A stretch of DNA of 12,694 nt from NCBI GenBank assembly GCA_964633205.1, contig CAZWFN010000166.1, positions 1-12,694 on the forward strand. The letters run 5' to 3'. The stretch is from CAYVQE01 sp964633205 (GTDB taxonomy: Bacteria > Myxococcota > B64-G9). The notes below the pieces were generated by a model, which worked only from the letters and a program-made list of their open reading frames with translations, had not been told where the DNA came from and ran no database searches. Numbering within the stretch: the stretch's first letter is position 1; each line of letters starts with the position of its first letter. A program made the translations under genes and the position numbers. Below are positions 6,719 to 12,694 of this stretch, one piece after another.

Positions 6719-8653
6719 TCAGTACAGACAGTCGCCAGGTTGGTTTTTGCCGCACTCCTGCCAGCAGCAGCCCTCGTCCGCTCCGTCGTCCGGCCCGCCC
6801 ATGCCGCCGGAGGAACCGGTGCAACAGTAGCGACCGTCAGCGCAAGGCTTGCCGGGATCCGGGTTGAACAAGCAGATGCAGCGGTCGATGTCACCTGAGC
6901 AATGGGGCGCCGGGCTGTCGGCGGGGCACTGCAGCCCGTCGCCGCACTGGCAACCTCCCTGGCGGCAATCGGAGCCCGGGTCGCACTCGATGCCGCAACG
7001 GCCGCAGTGGTCGGGGCCGGTCAGGGTGTTGACGCAGGCGTTATCGCCGCCGTCCGGGCAGCAGACCGAGTTCGGGCCGCCGCCGCAATGACCGGAGAAG
7101 GTCCCCTCGCAAACGCACTCGGCGTCCGGCCACTCGCCGGCGCAGGTGTTGCTGTCGCCGGCGAAGCCGCGGCAGTCCAGGTCTTGCTCGCAGCTGCAGA
7201 CGCCGCTGTTCAGGTCGCAGACCCCGCCGCCGTCATCGTAGGGATCGCAGACCAGGCCGCAGTCGCCGCAGTTCTGCTCGTCGATGGGCCGGCAGACCTG
7301 ATCGCAGCAGACCTCCAACGGCCCGCAGTCCTCGTGCTCGTTGCAACCGCAGGTCCCGTCATAGTCACTGACGCAAACCGGGCCGTCCGGGTGTTCCAGG
7401 CAGGAGTTGAAGCAGGAGCCGCAATGCTCCGGGTGGTCGTGGGGAAAACAGGTGCTGCCGCAGCACTGGCCGTTGTCTTGACAGGCATCGCTGTTCGGCT
7501 CGCCGTTCTCGTCCAGACAGCCGCAGAACAGCACCTGGTTTTCCTCGTCGCGCACGCAGATATCGCCGTCTGCGTGATCAGCACAGCTCTGCTCGCATCC
7601 GGTGCAGTTGTATCTGTCGTAGGGCTTCTCGCAGCCGTCGACCTCGAAATCGCCCTGCTCCTCGTCGTCGTTGCAGTCGTAGTAGCCGAACTCGCAGGCC
7701 TCGTACTGGCAACGGTAGTGGTCGTCCGGGCCGAAGGGAGCGCAGAACTTCCCGCTGGCGTGCCACTCGGGATCGCCGCAGGCCACGCCGCAGGCGGGGC
7801 AGTTTTCCATCGACCGCGGCGTCTCGCAGCCGTTGCTGCGGTCGCCGTCGCAGTCGAGGTACTCGGCGTGGCAGTGGTCGTAGTCGCAGGCGCCGTTTTC
7901 GCAGTGGGGGTTGTCGGCATGGGCCACCGCGTCGGCGCAGGCGTGGCCGCAGGAGCCGCAGTTGTCGTCGTCGTTTTGGGCGTCGACGCACTGCTGCAGA
8001 CAGCAGCGGTCGGCGCCGGTGCAGGCCTGCGCCGCGCCGCAGGTGCACGAGCCCAGGTGGCAGCCGTCGGCCACTGCGGTGTCGCAGCCGCCGCAGTCCG
8101 GGCCGCAGTGATCGATGTGGCTGGAGTGCACCAGGCCCTCGCAGTCGCTCCACACCCCGTCGCTGCACGTGCGCGAGCCCTGCATGCACTTGCCCTCGCG
8201 GGCCTCGAAGCAGACCGCCGGCGCGCCCTCGACGCACTCGACCACGCTCAGCGCCAGCTCGCGTTCGACCGTCTGGCCGCCGCCGGCCGACGCGTCGGTC
8301 ACCGCCACCGGCACCGCCAGCTGGCTGCCGGCCACGTCCGGGGTGCCGCTCAGCGCACCGCTGTCGGCGTCGATCTGCAACCAGGCGGGGGCACCCGCGC
8401 CCAGCGTCCAGTCGCCATAGGGCGGGATGCCGCCCGCGGCCTCGAGCTGCTCGTTGTAGGGCACGTCCACGGTGGCGATGCGCAGCGAGGTGGTGGCGAT
8501 GGCCAGCGGCGCCGCGGCCGCGCAGCGACCCTCTTGGTTGCAGGAGAATCCCTCCACGCAGTCGGCACTGCGCTCACAGGTGTTGCCATCACCGCCGCTG
8601 CAGCCGGCCACCAGCCACAGGATACAACCCAGCATCGATCCCCATCGGCACAT
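6719..8653 (-). CDS. Cysteine-rich lipoprotein with putative Ig-like domain (paralogue 1)
   Basis: Predicted outer-membrane lipoprotein of 644 residues. The signal peptide ends in a canonical lipobox VAGC (C18), and Ser at +2 favours outer-membrane sorting under the usual Lol rule. A Cys-rich stretch (26-44) precedes a He_PIG-type Ig-like domain at about 49-140 (AAGGIPPYGDWTL, WLQIDADSGALSGTP). The remaining 500 residues are repeated modules: Stig1-like RCCLQQCVDAQNDDDNCGSC (217-236), QCCGSTC and VCCDQVC units, plus MopE-like YLDCDGDRSNGCETP (265-279). By hand count 86 cysteines follow the lipidated one. The ATG at 8653 has AGGGGAG 7 bases upstream; a second ATG at 8635 is less well placed. 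It is the first gene of a two-gene lipoprotein unit behind a 248-base intergenic region, downstream of the anti-sigma-VWA gene. The region after the Ig domain (VECVEGAPAVCF) aligns with the paralogue (VECEADAICY). Specific function unknown. Confidence 0.9.
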   Translation of the reverse strand: MCRWGSMLGCILWLVAGCSGGDGNTCERSADCVEGFSCNQEGRCAAAAPLAIATTSLRIATVDVPYNEQLEAAGGIPPYGDWTLGAGAPAWLQIDADSGALSGTPDVAGSQLAVPVAVTDASAGGGQTVERELALSVVECVEGAPAVCFEAREGKCMQGSRTCSDGVWSDCEGLVHSSHIDHCGPDCGGCDTAVADGCHLGSCTCGAAQACTGADRCCLQQCVDAQNDDDNCGSCGHACADAVAHADNPHCENGACDYDHCHAEYLDCDGDRSNGCETPRSMENCPACGVACGDPEWHASGKFCAPFGPDDHYRCQYEACEFGYYDCNDDEEQGDFEVDGCEKPYDRYNCTGCEQSCADHADGDICVRDEENQVLFCGCLDENGEPNSDACQDNGQCCGSTCFPHDHPEHCGSCFNSCLEHPDGPVCVSDYDGTCGCNEHEDCGPLEVCCDQVCRPIDEQNCGDCGLVCDPYDDGGGVCDLNSGVCSCEQDLDCRGFAGDSNTCAGEWPDAECVCEGTFSGHCGGGPNSVCCPDGGDNACVNTLTGPDHCGRCGIECDPGSDCRQGGCQCGDGLQCPADSPAPHCSGDIDRCICLFNPDPGKPCADGRYCCTGSSGGMGGPDDGADEGCCWQECGKNQPGDCLY

Positions 8654-8660
8654 GTCAGCT

Positions 8661-8667
8661 CTCCCCT
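8661..8667 (-). promoter_or_regulatory. Ribosome binding site of the first lipoprotein gene
   Basis: AGGGGAG on the minus strand, 7 bases before the ATG at 8653, favouring that start over the in-frame ATG at 8635. Confidence 0.6.
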
Positions 8668-8769
8668 CTGGCCACCTATTTTTTGGTCATGGTCTCCGTA
8701 ACCGCTCAAATAGATCAATTCGCCGGCCCAGCCAACGATTTTTTTTCACAGCCGGCGCTCGATCCCCGC

Positions 8770-8785
8770 AGCAAGGACCGGGCCA
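8770..8785 (-). promoter_or_regulatory. Candidate sigma54 (-24/-12) promoter for the lipoprotein genes
   Basis: The minus strand reads TGGCCCG-GTCC-TTGCT, against the sigma54 consensus TGGCACG-N4-TTGCW: one mismatch, with GG and GC at the correct spacing. Transcription would start near 8758, giving a leader of about 105 bases before the ATG at 8653. Myxococcota use many sigma54 promoters with enhancer-binding proteins. The match is by eye in GC-rich DNA and may be chance. Confidence 0.4.
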
Positions 8786-8839
8786 GGCCCGTACGGTGGC
8801 TCAAGTTTCTGAAATCAATGCGAACGGCAGACAGGTGGG

Positions 8840-8858
8840 GTGTCCGGGATCCGGACAC
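8840..8858. promoter_or_regulatory. Perfect inverted repeat, possible activator site
   Basis: GTGTCCGG (8840-8847) and CCGGACAC (8851-8858) are perfect 8-bp arms around GAT. There is no T-run on either side. The centre lies about 90 bases upstream of the start predicted from the sigma54-like element, a normal distance for an enhancer-binding protein site. It could instead be an mRNA hairpin trailing the VWA gene. Confidence 0.4.
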
Positions 8859-8867
8859 GGTGACCGG

Positions 8868-8899
8868 AAAAACGCGACAGCCCGGCCGGGCCGCCGGGG
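8868..8899 (-). terminator. Weak possible terminator after the anti-sigma-VWA gene
   Basis: Just past the TAG at 8902, the minus strand has CCGGC-GGCCCG-GCCGG followed, after about nine bases, by five Ts. The T-run is distant from the stem, so this is a weak intrinsic terminator candidate. Confidence 0.25.
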
Positions 8900-8901
8900 C
8901 G

Positions 8902-11447
8902 CTACTGCACCAGCCCGTAACCCGAGCGGGCCATGGTCTTGGCCAGGTAGGCCCGCAGTTGCTCACGACCGGCCAGGGCCGGATCGCCCAGCCGGCCCAG
9001 CACGGCCAGGTAGCGCTCCAGCAGCGCGGCGTCGCGCTCGAGCTGGGCATCCGACCAGGCGCTGCCGGCGGCGCGGAACAGCCGCGCCTGCTCGGCCACC
9101 ATGGCCGCAGCGCGGTCGGCGCGGCCGGCCTGGACCAGCTCGGCCGCGCGCAGCAGCGCCTCGCCGGCGCGGAAGCCGAGCAGGTTCTTCTTCACCGGCC
9201 GCGAGATGGCCCGGGCCACGGTCTCCGGGTCGTCGCTGTAGGCCACCCGGGCCCGCGCCCGCTCCTGGCCGTTGCGCCGCTGCAGCAGATCCTTGTAGCG
9301 CAGCTCCACCCGGGCCAGCCGCCGCGGCTCGCCGCCCGGCGGCACCCACAGCTGCAGCAGCACCACGTGGGCGTCGCCCGAGAAGAAGTGCGGGATCAGC
9401 ATGCGGATGCCTTCGTCGGCGTCGCGCTGCCGGTCGGGCGCGATGCCCAGCTCGCTGTACAGCTTGCGGTCGATGTGGCGCTCCTCGGCGCGCACGGCCG
9501 CGGTCTGGCGCTGGTCCAGCGCCCGCGAGCCCAGCACCCGGCGCAGCACCACGTCGTCGTCGAGCACGATGCGCAGCCGCAGCGCCCGGGCCACCACCCG
9601 CTCCAGGTCCTCGAACTCCTGGCGCAGGATGCGTTCGATGCTGGCGGCGTCCTTGACGAAGTGGTAGCGGCCCTGGCCGCGGCCGGCCAGATCCATCATC
9701 AGCGCGTCGTTGTAGTCCAGCCCCATGCCGATGGCGCTGGTGGCGATGCCGTGCTCGGCCGCGGTGGCGGCCAGCCCGACGATGGCCGCCGGCTCGGTCA
9801 CCCCGGCGGTGGGCATACCGTCCGACAGCAGCATCAGCGCGTCGAGCGCCTCGGGCCGGCTGCCGGCGGCCAGGGCCCGGTAGGCCGTGTCCAGCGCGCC
9901 GTGGATGTCGGTCGAGCCGCGCGGGTACAGCCCGTCGACGAAGCCCAGCAGGGCCTGGCGGTCGGCGTCGGCGCCGCCGGTACCGGCGCGCTCGACGTGG
10001 TGGTCGTAGGCGATGACCACCAGCCGGTCGTCGGGCCGGGCGGCCCGGATCAGCCGCCGGGCCGCCCGCTTGGCCGCGTCCATCTTGCCGTCGGCGCCCA
10101 TGGAGCCCGAGCGGTCGATCACCAGCGCCAGGTTCAGCGGCGGCCGGCGCGCCAGCTCGCGCTCGGCGGCCCGGATGGCCACCTGCAAAAAGACCTCGCC
10201 GCCGGCGCTGGGGATGCGGCCGCGGTCCGGCGCCGCGCTCAGAGCCAGGGCCCGGTCGCCGGGTACCTCGAGATGCTGGGTGTAGGCCCGGGTCAGCGCG
10301 CCCAGCTCGAGCTTCTCGCCGTCGACCACCACCCCGGCCTCGACCAGCTTGGCCAGCCGTTCGCGCTCGCCCGCGCCGGCCCGGTAGTTGCTGGCGTACC
10401 AGGAGTTTTTATCCGCCGTAGCCCCCAAAGGGGGCGAAGGCGGATGGTNNNNNNNNNNNNNNNNNNNNNNNNNNNNNNNNNNNNNNNNNNNNNNNNNNNN
10501 NNNNNNNNNNNNNNNNNNNNNNNNNNNNNNNNNNNNNNNNNNNNNNNNGCGTACCAGGAGTTTTTATCCGCCGTAGCCCCCAAAGGGGGCGAAGGCGGAT
10601 GGTCGGCAAACCCCGGCGGTGGGACCGGCCGCCCCGACGCCCGGTAGGCCGGTTCCTCGTCCGCCCGGTAGGCCGGTTCCTCGTCCGCCCGGTCCGCCGG
10701 CGGCTCGGTGTTGAAGGATGGATTCCGCTCCGGCAGCTTCTGCCAGGCGTCGGGCCGCGGCCGGGCGCTGGGCGCGCTGTCGGCGGGCGCGGCGGGCTGG
10801 CTGCGGAAGACCCCGCGCCGGGCCGCGGGCGCGTCGCCGCCCGCGGAGCCGCCGGGCTGGCCGAAGTGCTGCAGGTTGCGGTGGCCGTAAGAATCCGCAC
10901 CCTGCGGCTGGCCGAAGGCCTTCATGTCGCGGTGGCCGTAGAGGTGCGCGTCGTCGCCGCGGCCGGCGGAGCGCTCGGCCAGCTGGGGGATGGCGGAGCT
11001 GTCGCCGGGTAGGGCGTTGGCCGAGCTGGCCCCCGGGCTGCGCAGGGCATCGCCGCCCAGCCAGACGCCGGCCACCAGCAGCACCACCACCGCGCCCGCG
11101 GCGGCCAGCCGGCCGGGCCGCAGCAGCCAGCCGAAGAAGCCGCCGCCGCCGCCGCCGCCGGCCGCGGCCCGCTGGCGCACGGCCGCCTCGGCCCGTTGCG
11201 GCCAGGCGGCGGCGGGCGCCGCCGGCGCCCAATCCTGCAGCCGCTGGCCGAGCCGGCGCAGCTCGGCCAGGGTGCGGCCGCAGCGCGGGCACGCGGCGGC
11301 GTGGGCCGATACGGCCGCGGCGCGGTCGGCGGCCAGCTCGCCGTCGACCAGGGCGGCCAGATCGGCCTCGTAACCGGCGCAGCCGGTGGCGGCCGTCGCT
11401 TCTTGCTCCACGTCGCGATCGTCAGTGCGGTCTTTGGGATCGGTCAT
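8902..11447 (-). CDS. Zinc anti-sigma factor fused through one membrane helix to a VWA domain
   Basis: After removing the N run and one copy of the flanking 55-bp duplication (155 bases), this is one frame of 796 residues ending at the TAG at 8902. Residues 23-56 form a zf-HC2/ZAS anti-sigma zinc domain: C23, then H49-A-A-A-C53-P-R-C56. After a poly-Gly run (97-103), one membrane helix lies at about 112-130 (GRLAAAGAVVVLLVAGVWL). The linker holds two YGHR-FGQP repeats (170-200) and two ADEEPAYR repeats. A VWA domain spans about 386-565 with a complete MIDAS: D393-R-S395-G-S397, T461 (GSTDIHG) and D491 (LLSDGMP). The C-terminal part (566-796) resembles regions of YfbK/VIT-type VWA proteins. 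The ATG overlaps the sigma factor stop by 4 bp and has a consensus AGGAGGT 6 bases upstream. Likely role: bind the ECF sigma factor in the cytoplasm and sense through the extracytoplasmic VWA domain. Ligand and release mechanism are unknown. Confidence 0.85.
10394..10448. repeat. 55-bp direct duplication, copy A (contig-end overlap)
   Basis: These 55 bases, beginning GCGTACCAGGAGTTTTTATC and ending GGCGGATGGT, are repeated exactly at 10549-10603 across the N run. An exact 55-base identity ending at a gap is the mark of a k-mer overlap between de Bruijn contigs that was left unmerged. Only one copy is probably real. Confidence 0.85.
10449..10548. other. Assembly gap, 100 N, probably spurious
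   Basis: A 100-N placeholder flanked by identical 55-bp ends. Deleting the Ns with one copy gives a continuous reading frame from the anti-sigma domain to the VWA stop (2391 bases, divisible by three). The gap is therefore probably not missing sequence. Confidence 0.9.
10549..10603. repeat. 55-bp direct duplication, copy B
   Basis: Exact second copy of 10394-10448. It contains the 35-bp palindromic element at 10566-10600. Confidence 0.85.
10566..10600. repeat. 35-bp palindromic (REP-like) element inside the coding region
   Basis: On the plus strand the outer arms are ATCCGCC (10566-10572) and GGCGGAT (10594-10600). The inner arms are GCCCCC (10576-10581) and GGGGGC (10585-10590), around an AAA loop, with GTA opposite GAA between the two stems. 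This gives 13 perfect base pairs with one symmetric internal loop. Five Ts lie directly to its left. It is translated in frame on the minus strand as part of the linker, around PSPPLGATADKN. The same element is in copy A at 10411-10445. It coincides with the assembly break, as expected if the sequence recurs elsewhere in the genome. REP-like identity is inference. Confidence 0.6.
10642..10689 (-). repeat. Two exact 24-bp repeats coding for ADEEPAYR
   Basis: CGGTAGGCCGGTTCCTCGTC plus CGCC occurs twice back to back (10642-10665, 10666-10689) without mismatch. On the coding strand this gives tandem ADEEPAYR octapeptides in the extracytoplasmic linker. Exact DNA identity suggests a recent duplication. 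Confidence 0.85.
11140..11164 (-). repeat. CCG/GGC trinucleotide run (poly-glycine)
   Basis: About eight CCG triplets on the plus strand encode the Gly run at residues 97-103, just before the membrane helix. It is a potential slippage site for the anti-sigma gene. Confidence 0.75.
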
Positions 11448-12010
11448 CGGGCCACCTCCTGCACCGCCGGCGCGGCGTCGGGCTGGAGCAGCAGCCGGCG
11501 CAGCGCCAGCTTGCCGCGGGCGATGCGCGACTTGACGGTGCCGGCGGGCACGCCCAGCACCGCGGCGATCTCGGCGTAGCTCAGCCCCTGGTACTCGCGC
11601 AGCATGATGGGCTCGCGCTGCTCGTCGTCCAGCCCGGCCAGGGCCCGGCGCACCGCGGCCGCCTGCCGCGCTCCGTCGATGCGCTCGGCCGCAGCAGGCG
11701 CGGCCGCGGCCGGCTCGCGCTCCAGCTGCACCCGCCGCCGGTAGCCGCGCCACTCCTTGGCCGACAGGTTGCGCGCGATGCGGAACAGGTAGGCCCGGAA
11801 GGAGCCGGCGGGCCGGTAGCGGCCGGCGCCGTCGATCAGGGCGGCGAAGACCTCCTGGGCCAGGTCCTGGGCCCGGTCGGCGCTGCCGGTGCGCCGCACC
11901 AGGTAGCGGAAGACGGCCTGGTGGTGGCGGCGGAACAGGGTCACCATGGCGCGCGGGTCGCGCTGGTCGCGGAACTGCATCATCAGCACCTCGTCGCGGC
12001 GGTCGTCCAT
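11444..12010 (-). CDS. ECF-type RNA polymerase sigma factor
   Basis: A 188-residue extracytoplasmic-function sigma70 factor. Region 2 spans about residues 24-92, with the hallmark DLAQEVF (49-55) followed by FRAYLFRIARNLSAKEWR. Region 4 spans about 117-175, with the helix-turn-helix LSYAEIAAVLGVPAGTVKSR (143-162) and GKLALRRLL. It has only regions 2 and 4, as expected of an ECF factor. The ATG at 12010 has AGAGGA 4 bases upstream. The stop overlaps the start of the anti-sigma-VWA gene by 4 bp (ATGA), so the two are translationally coupled. A candidate self-recognised promoter lies directly upstream, the usual autoregulation of such pairs. Target genes beyond that cannot be read from the window. 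Confidence 0.94.
   Translation of the reverse strand: MDDRRDEVLMMQFRDQRDPRAMVTLFRRHHQAVFRYLVRRTGSADRAQDLAQEVFAALIDGAGRYRPAGSFRAYLFRIARNLSAKEWRGYRRRVQLEREPAAAAPAAAERIDGARQAAAVRRALAGLDDEQREPIMLREYQGLSYAEIAAVLGVPAGTVKSRIARGKLALRRLLLQPDAAPAVQEVAR
11454..11460 (-). promoter_or_regulatory. Consensus ribosome binding site of the anti-sigma-VWA gene
   Basis: AGGAGGT on the minus strand, 6 bases before the ATG at 11447, inside the end of the sigma factor gene. Such a strong site suggests that at least as much anti-sigma factor is made as sigma factor. Confidence 0.75.
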
Positions 12011-12030
12011 CGTGTCCTCTCACCCCCTTG

Positions 12031-12057
12031 CATACCGCGGCGGCCGATTTGGTTCCC
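12031..12057 (-). promoter_or_regulatory. Candidate ECF promoter of the sigma/anti-sigma operon
   Basis: The minus strand reads GGGAACC (12057-12051), a typical ECF -35, then GTATG (12035-12031) with 16 bases between GGAAC and GTAT. The -10 lies about 20 bases before the ATG at 12010, giving a short leader. GGAAC is the common -35 core of ECF-controlled, autoregulated operons. Visual match only. Confidence 0.45.
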
Positions 12058-12150
12058 GCTGGGCCCGCTGTACATTCCGCATCTGCGGCTACGGAAATCG
12101 CAGCCGTCACCAAATCCCCCCGCAGCAACCTGACCGCGTGCCGTGGTGCC

Positions 12151-12546
12151 TCAACCCGGCCGGTCTTCGCGGCCGTGATGGGCGCCTTGATTGCGAATGT
12201 AGCGCAGCACCGCATCTACCCGATCGGGGCTGACGCTGCTGGCGTGATAACCCGCCTGCCAGGCGAAATCGGGCTGGCCGCGCTTGCGCAGCCCGTGGGC
12301 CCAATACGCCTTGAGGCGGCGAACCGCCTTGGCCACGGTCGCATCGGGCCGTAGCTGCAGCAGCACGTGGACGTGGTCGGCATACCCGCCCACGGCGCGA
12401 ACGGTGAATTCGCGGCTGTATTCAGCGTCGCCCACGACCTCCGCTGCGGTGCGCCAGAATGAATCGTCCAGGCGGGCCGCGCGTCTCGCGGTGGCCCAGA
12501 CCAGGTGGACCCACAGCTCCACCTGCGCATGTCGAGGCTGCTTCAT
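12151..12546 (-). CDS. Y1/HUH (IS200/IS605 superfamily) transposase-like protein
   Basis: A 131-residue single-strand transposase of the Y1 type. The N-terminal strand VELWVHLVWATARR matches the family opening. The HUH metal-binding motif is D-H-V-H-V (GGYADHVHVLLQL). A Trp-rich LKAYWAHGL and FAWQAGYHASSVS follow, and the catalytic tyrosine lies in VLRYIRNQGAHH near the C-terminus. All three expected elements are present, so the protein may be active. The ATG at 12546 has GGAG 9 bases upstream. No TnpB partner is present in the window. It may be an IS200-like element or a domesticated single-copy relative. The upstream flank contains 26-bp tandem repeats; clear subterminal hairpins of an insertion sequence were not identified. 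It lies upstream of the sigma operon with a 140-base spacer. Confidence 0.9.
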   Translation of the reverse strand: MKQPRHAQVELWVHLVWATARRAARLDDSFWRTAAEVVGDAEYSREFTVRAVGGYADHVHVLLQLRPDATVAKAVRRLKAYWAHGLRKRGQPDFAWQAGYHASSVSPDRVDAVLRYIRNQGAHHGREDRPG

Positions 12547-12573
12547 CGCGCCGGTCTCCGTTCCGTCGGATCG

Positions 12574-12583
12574 ATGGGCCCAT
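12574..12583. other. 10-bp perfect palindrome upstream of the transposase
   Basis: ATGGGCCCAT lies 28 bases upstream of the transposase ATG. It has no loop, so it is more like a protein-binding site than a hairpin. Short palindromes are expected by chance; weak. Confidence 0.2.
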
Positions 12584-12634
12584 GATGCGTCGCAGCCGAA
12601 TGACGCGCAAGGGGCAAGGTCCCCACCCACCGCG

Positions 12635-12694
12635 CACCCGCACATTCCACCGCCCACCGGCACCCGCACGTTCCACCGCCCACCGGCACCCACC
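12635..12694. repeat. 26-bp tandem repeat at the right edge
   Basis: CACCCGCACATTCCACCGCC plus CACCGG (12635-12660) is followed by a copy differing at one base (12661-12686) and by the first bases of a third copy that runs off the window. A degenerate partial unit may precede at 12621-12634. The array lies upstream of the transposase start, outside the gene as annotated. It could be part of the transposase substrate or an unrelated minisatellite. Confidence 0.8.

Noticed and set aside
6678..6824. N-terminal extension of lipoprotein 2 upstream to 6824
   Set aside because: It would overlap the end of the preceding gene and place the signal peptide 50 residues inside the protein. A good binding site directly precedes the ATG at 6677.
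6902..8701. 599-codon plus-strand open frame rich in Ala and Val opposite lipoprotein 1
   Set aside because: Composition is a mirror of Cys/Asp/Gly-rich codons on the minus strand. The minus frame has a signal peptide, lipobox, binding site and domain repeats; the plus frame has none.
8739..8746. T8 run as a plus-strand terminator
   Set aside because: No stable stem precedes it on the plus strand and no plus-strand gene ends there. It is simply an AT-rich patch upstream of the lipoprotein gene.
8683..10647. Long plus-strand frame across the VWA gene
   Set aside because: It is antisense to the VWA domain with its intact MIDAS and runs through the N run. No binding site or domain supports it.
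8902..11447. Separate anti-sigma gene and VWA gene, or a pseudogene
   Set aside because: The break is explained by the duplicated 55-bp contig ends. The collapsed sequence is one open frame, and the apparent VWA start at 10428 lies inside the duplicated palindrome without a binding site.
12547..12693. N-terminal extension of the transposase into the 26-bp repeats
   Set aside because: The extension is low-complexity repeat translation, and the Y1 family begins close to MKQPRHAQVELW.
12635..12694. CRISPR array
   Set aside because: The 26-bp units are directly adjacent with no spacers. The same reasoning excludes the 21-bp, 24-bp and 99-bp arrays.

Overview
The window is about 12.7 kb of very GC-rich DNA in which every convincing gene lies on the minus strand, so the genes read from right to left. 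Gene content suggests a Myxococcota / deltaproteobacteria-like organism: MJ0042 zinc-ribbon proteins with GYF-like domains, very cysteine-rich lipoproteins with a putative Ig-like domain and Stig1/MopE-like modules, and a membrane anti-sigma factor carrying a von Willebrand factor A domain. Two 100-N runs (1969-2068 and 10449-10548) show that this is a scaffolded draft assembly, probably from a metagenome. That taxonomic reading is inference from protein families, not from a marker gene.

Layout in reading order. (1) 12694-12547: 26-bp tandem repeats and a leader. (2) 12546-12151: a small Y1/HUH (IS200-like) transposase. (3) 12010-8902: an ECF sigma factor overlapped by 4 bp (ATGA) by one long gene. 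That gene encodes an HxxxCxxC zinc anti-sigma domain, one membrane helix, a repetitive linker and a VWA domain with an intact MIDAS. It is broken on paper by the second N run, but the run is flanked by an exact 55-bp duplication. Removing one copy plus the Ns (155 bases) restores a single 796-codon reading frame. (4) 8901-8654: a 248-bp intergenic region with a sigma54-like -24/-12 element and an upstream perfect inverted repeat. (5) 8653-4869: two paralogous, tandem, cysteine-rich lipoproteins. (6) 4790-2577: a UvrD/PcrA-type helicase. (7) 2483-743 and 663 to beyond the left edge: two zinc-ribbon plus GYF-like proteins, the first with a membrane helix and a TPR region. The first N run sits exactly in phase inside a 99-bp minisatellite of that first gene.

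How it may work together. The sigma/anti-sigma pair looks like a transmembrane signalling unit: the zinc domain would hold the sigma factor in the cytoplasm while the VWA domain senses a ligand outside the inner membrane. The two disulfide-rich lipoproteins directly downstream are candidate surface partners or regulon members, although their own candidate promoter looks sigma54-like rather than ECF-like. The two zinc-ribbon/GYF proteins resemble the N-terminal part of the Myxococcus motility protein GltJ in domain order and may be scaffold or polarity proteins. PcrA is a housekeeping gene in between.

The most interesting candidates are the anti-sigma-VWA fusion with its lipoprotein neighbours, and a 35-bp palindromic element inside the linker of that same gene. 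The palindrome lies exactly at the assembly break, as expected of a dispersed repeat, and a Y1 transposase gene lies about 1.5 kb away. No rRNA, tRNA or CRISPR array was recognised. No gene-free stretch exceeds 300 bases.
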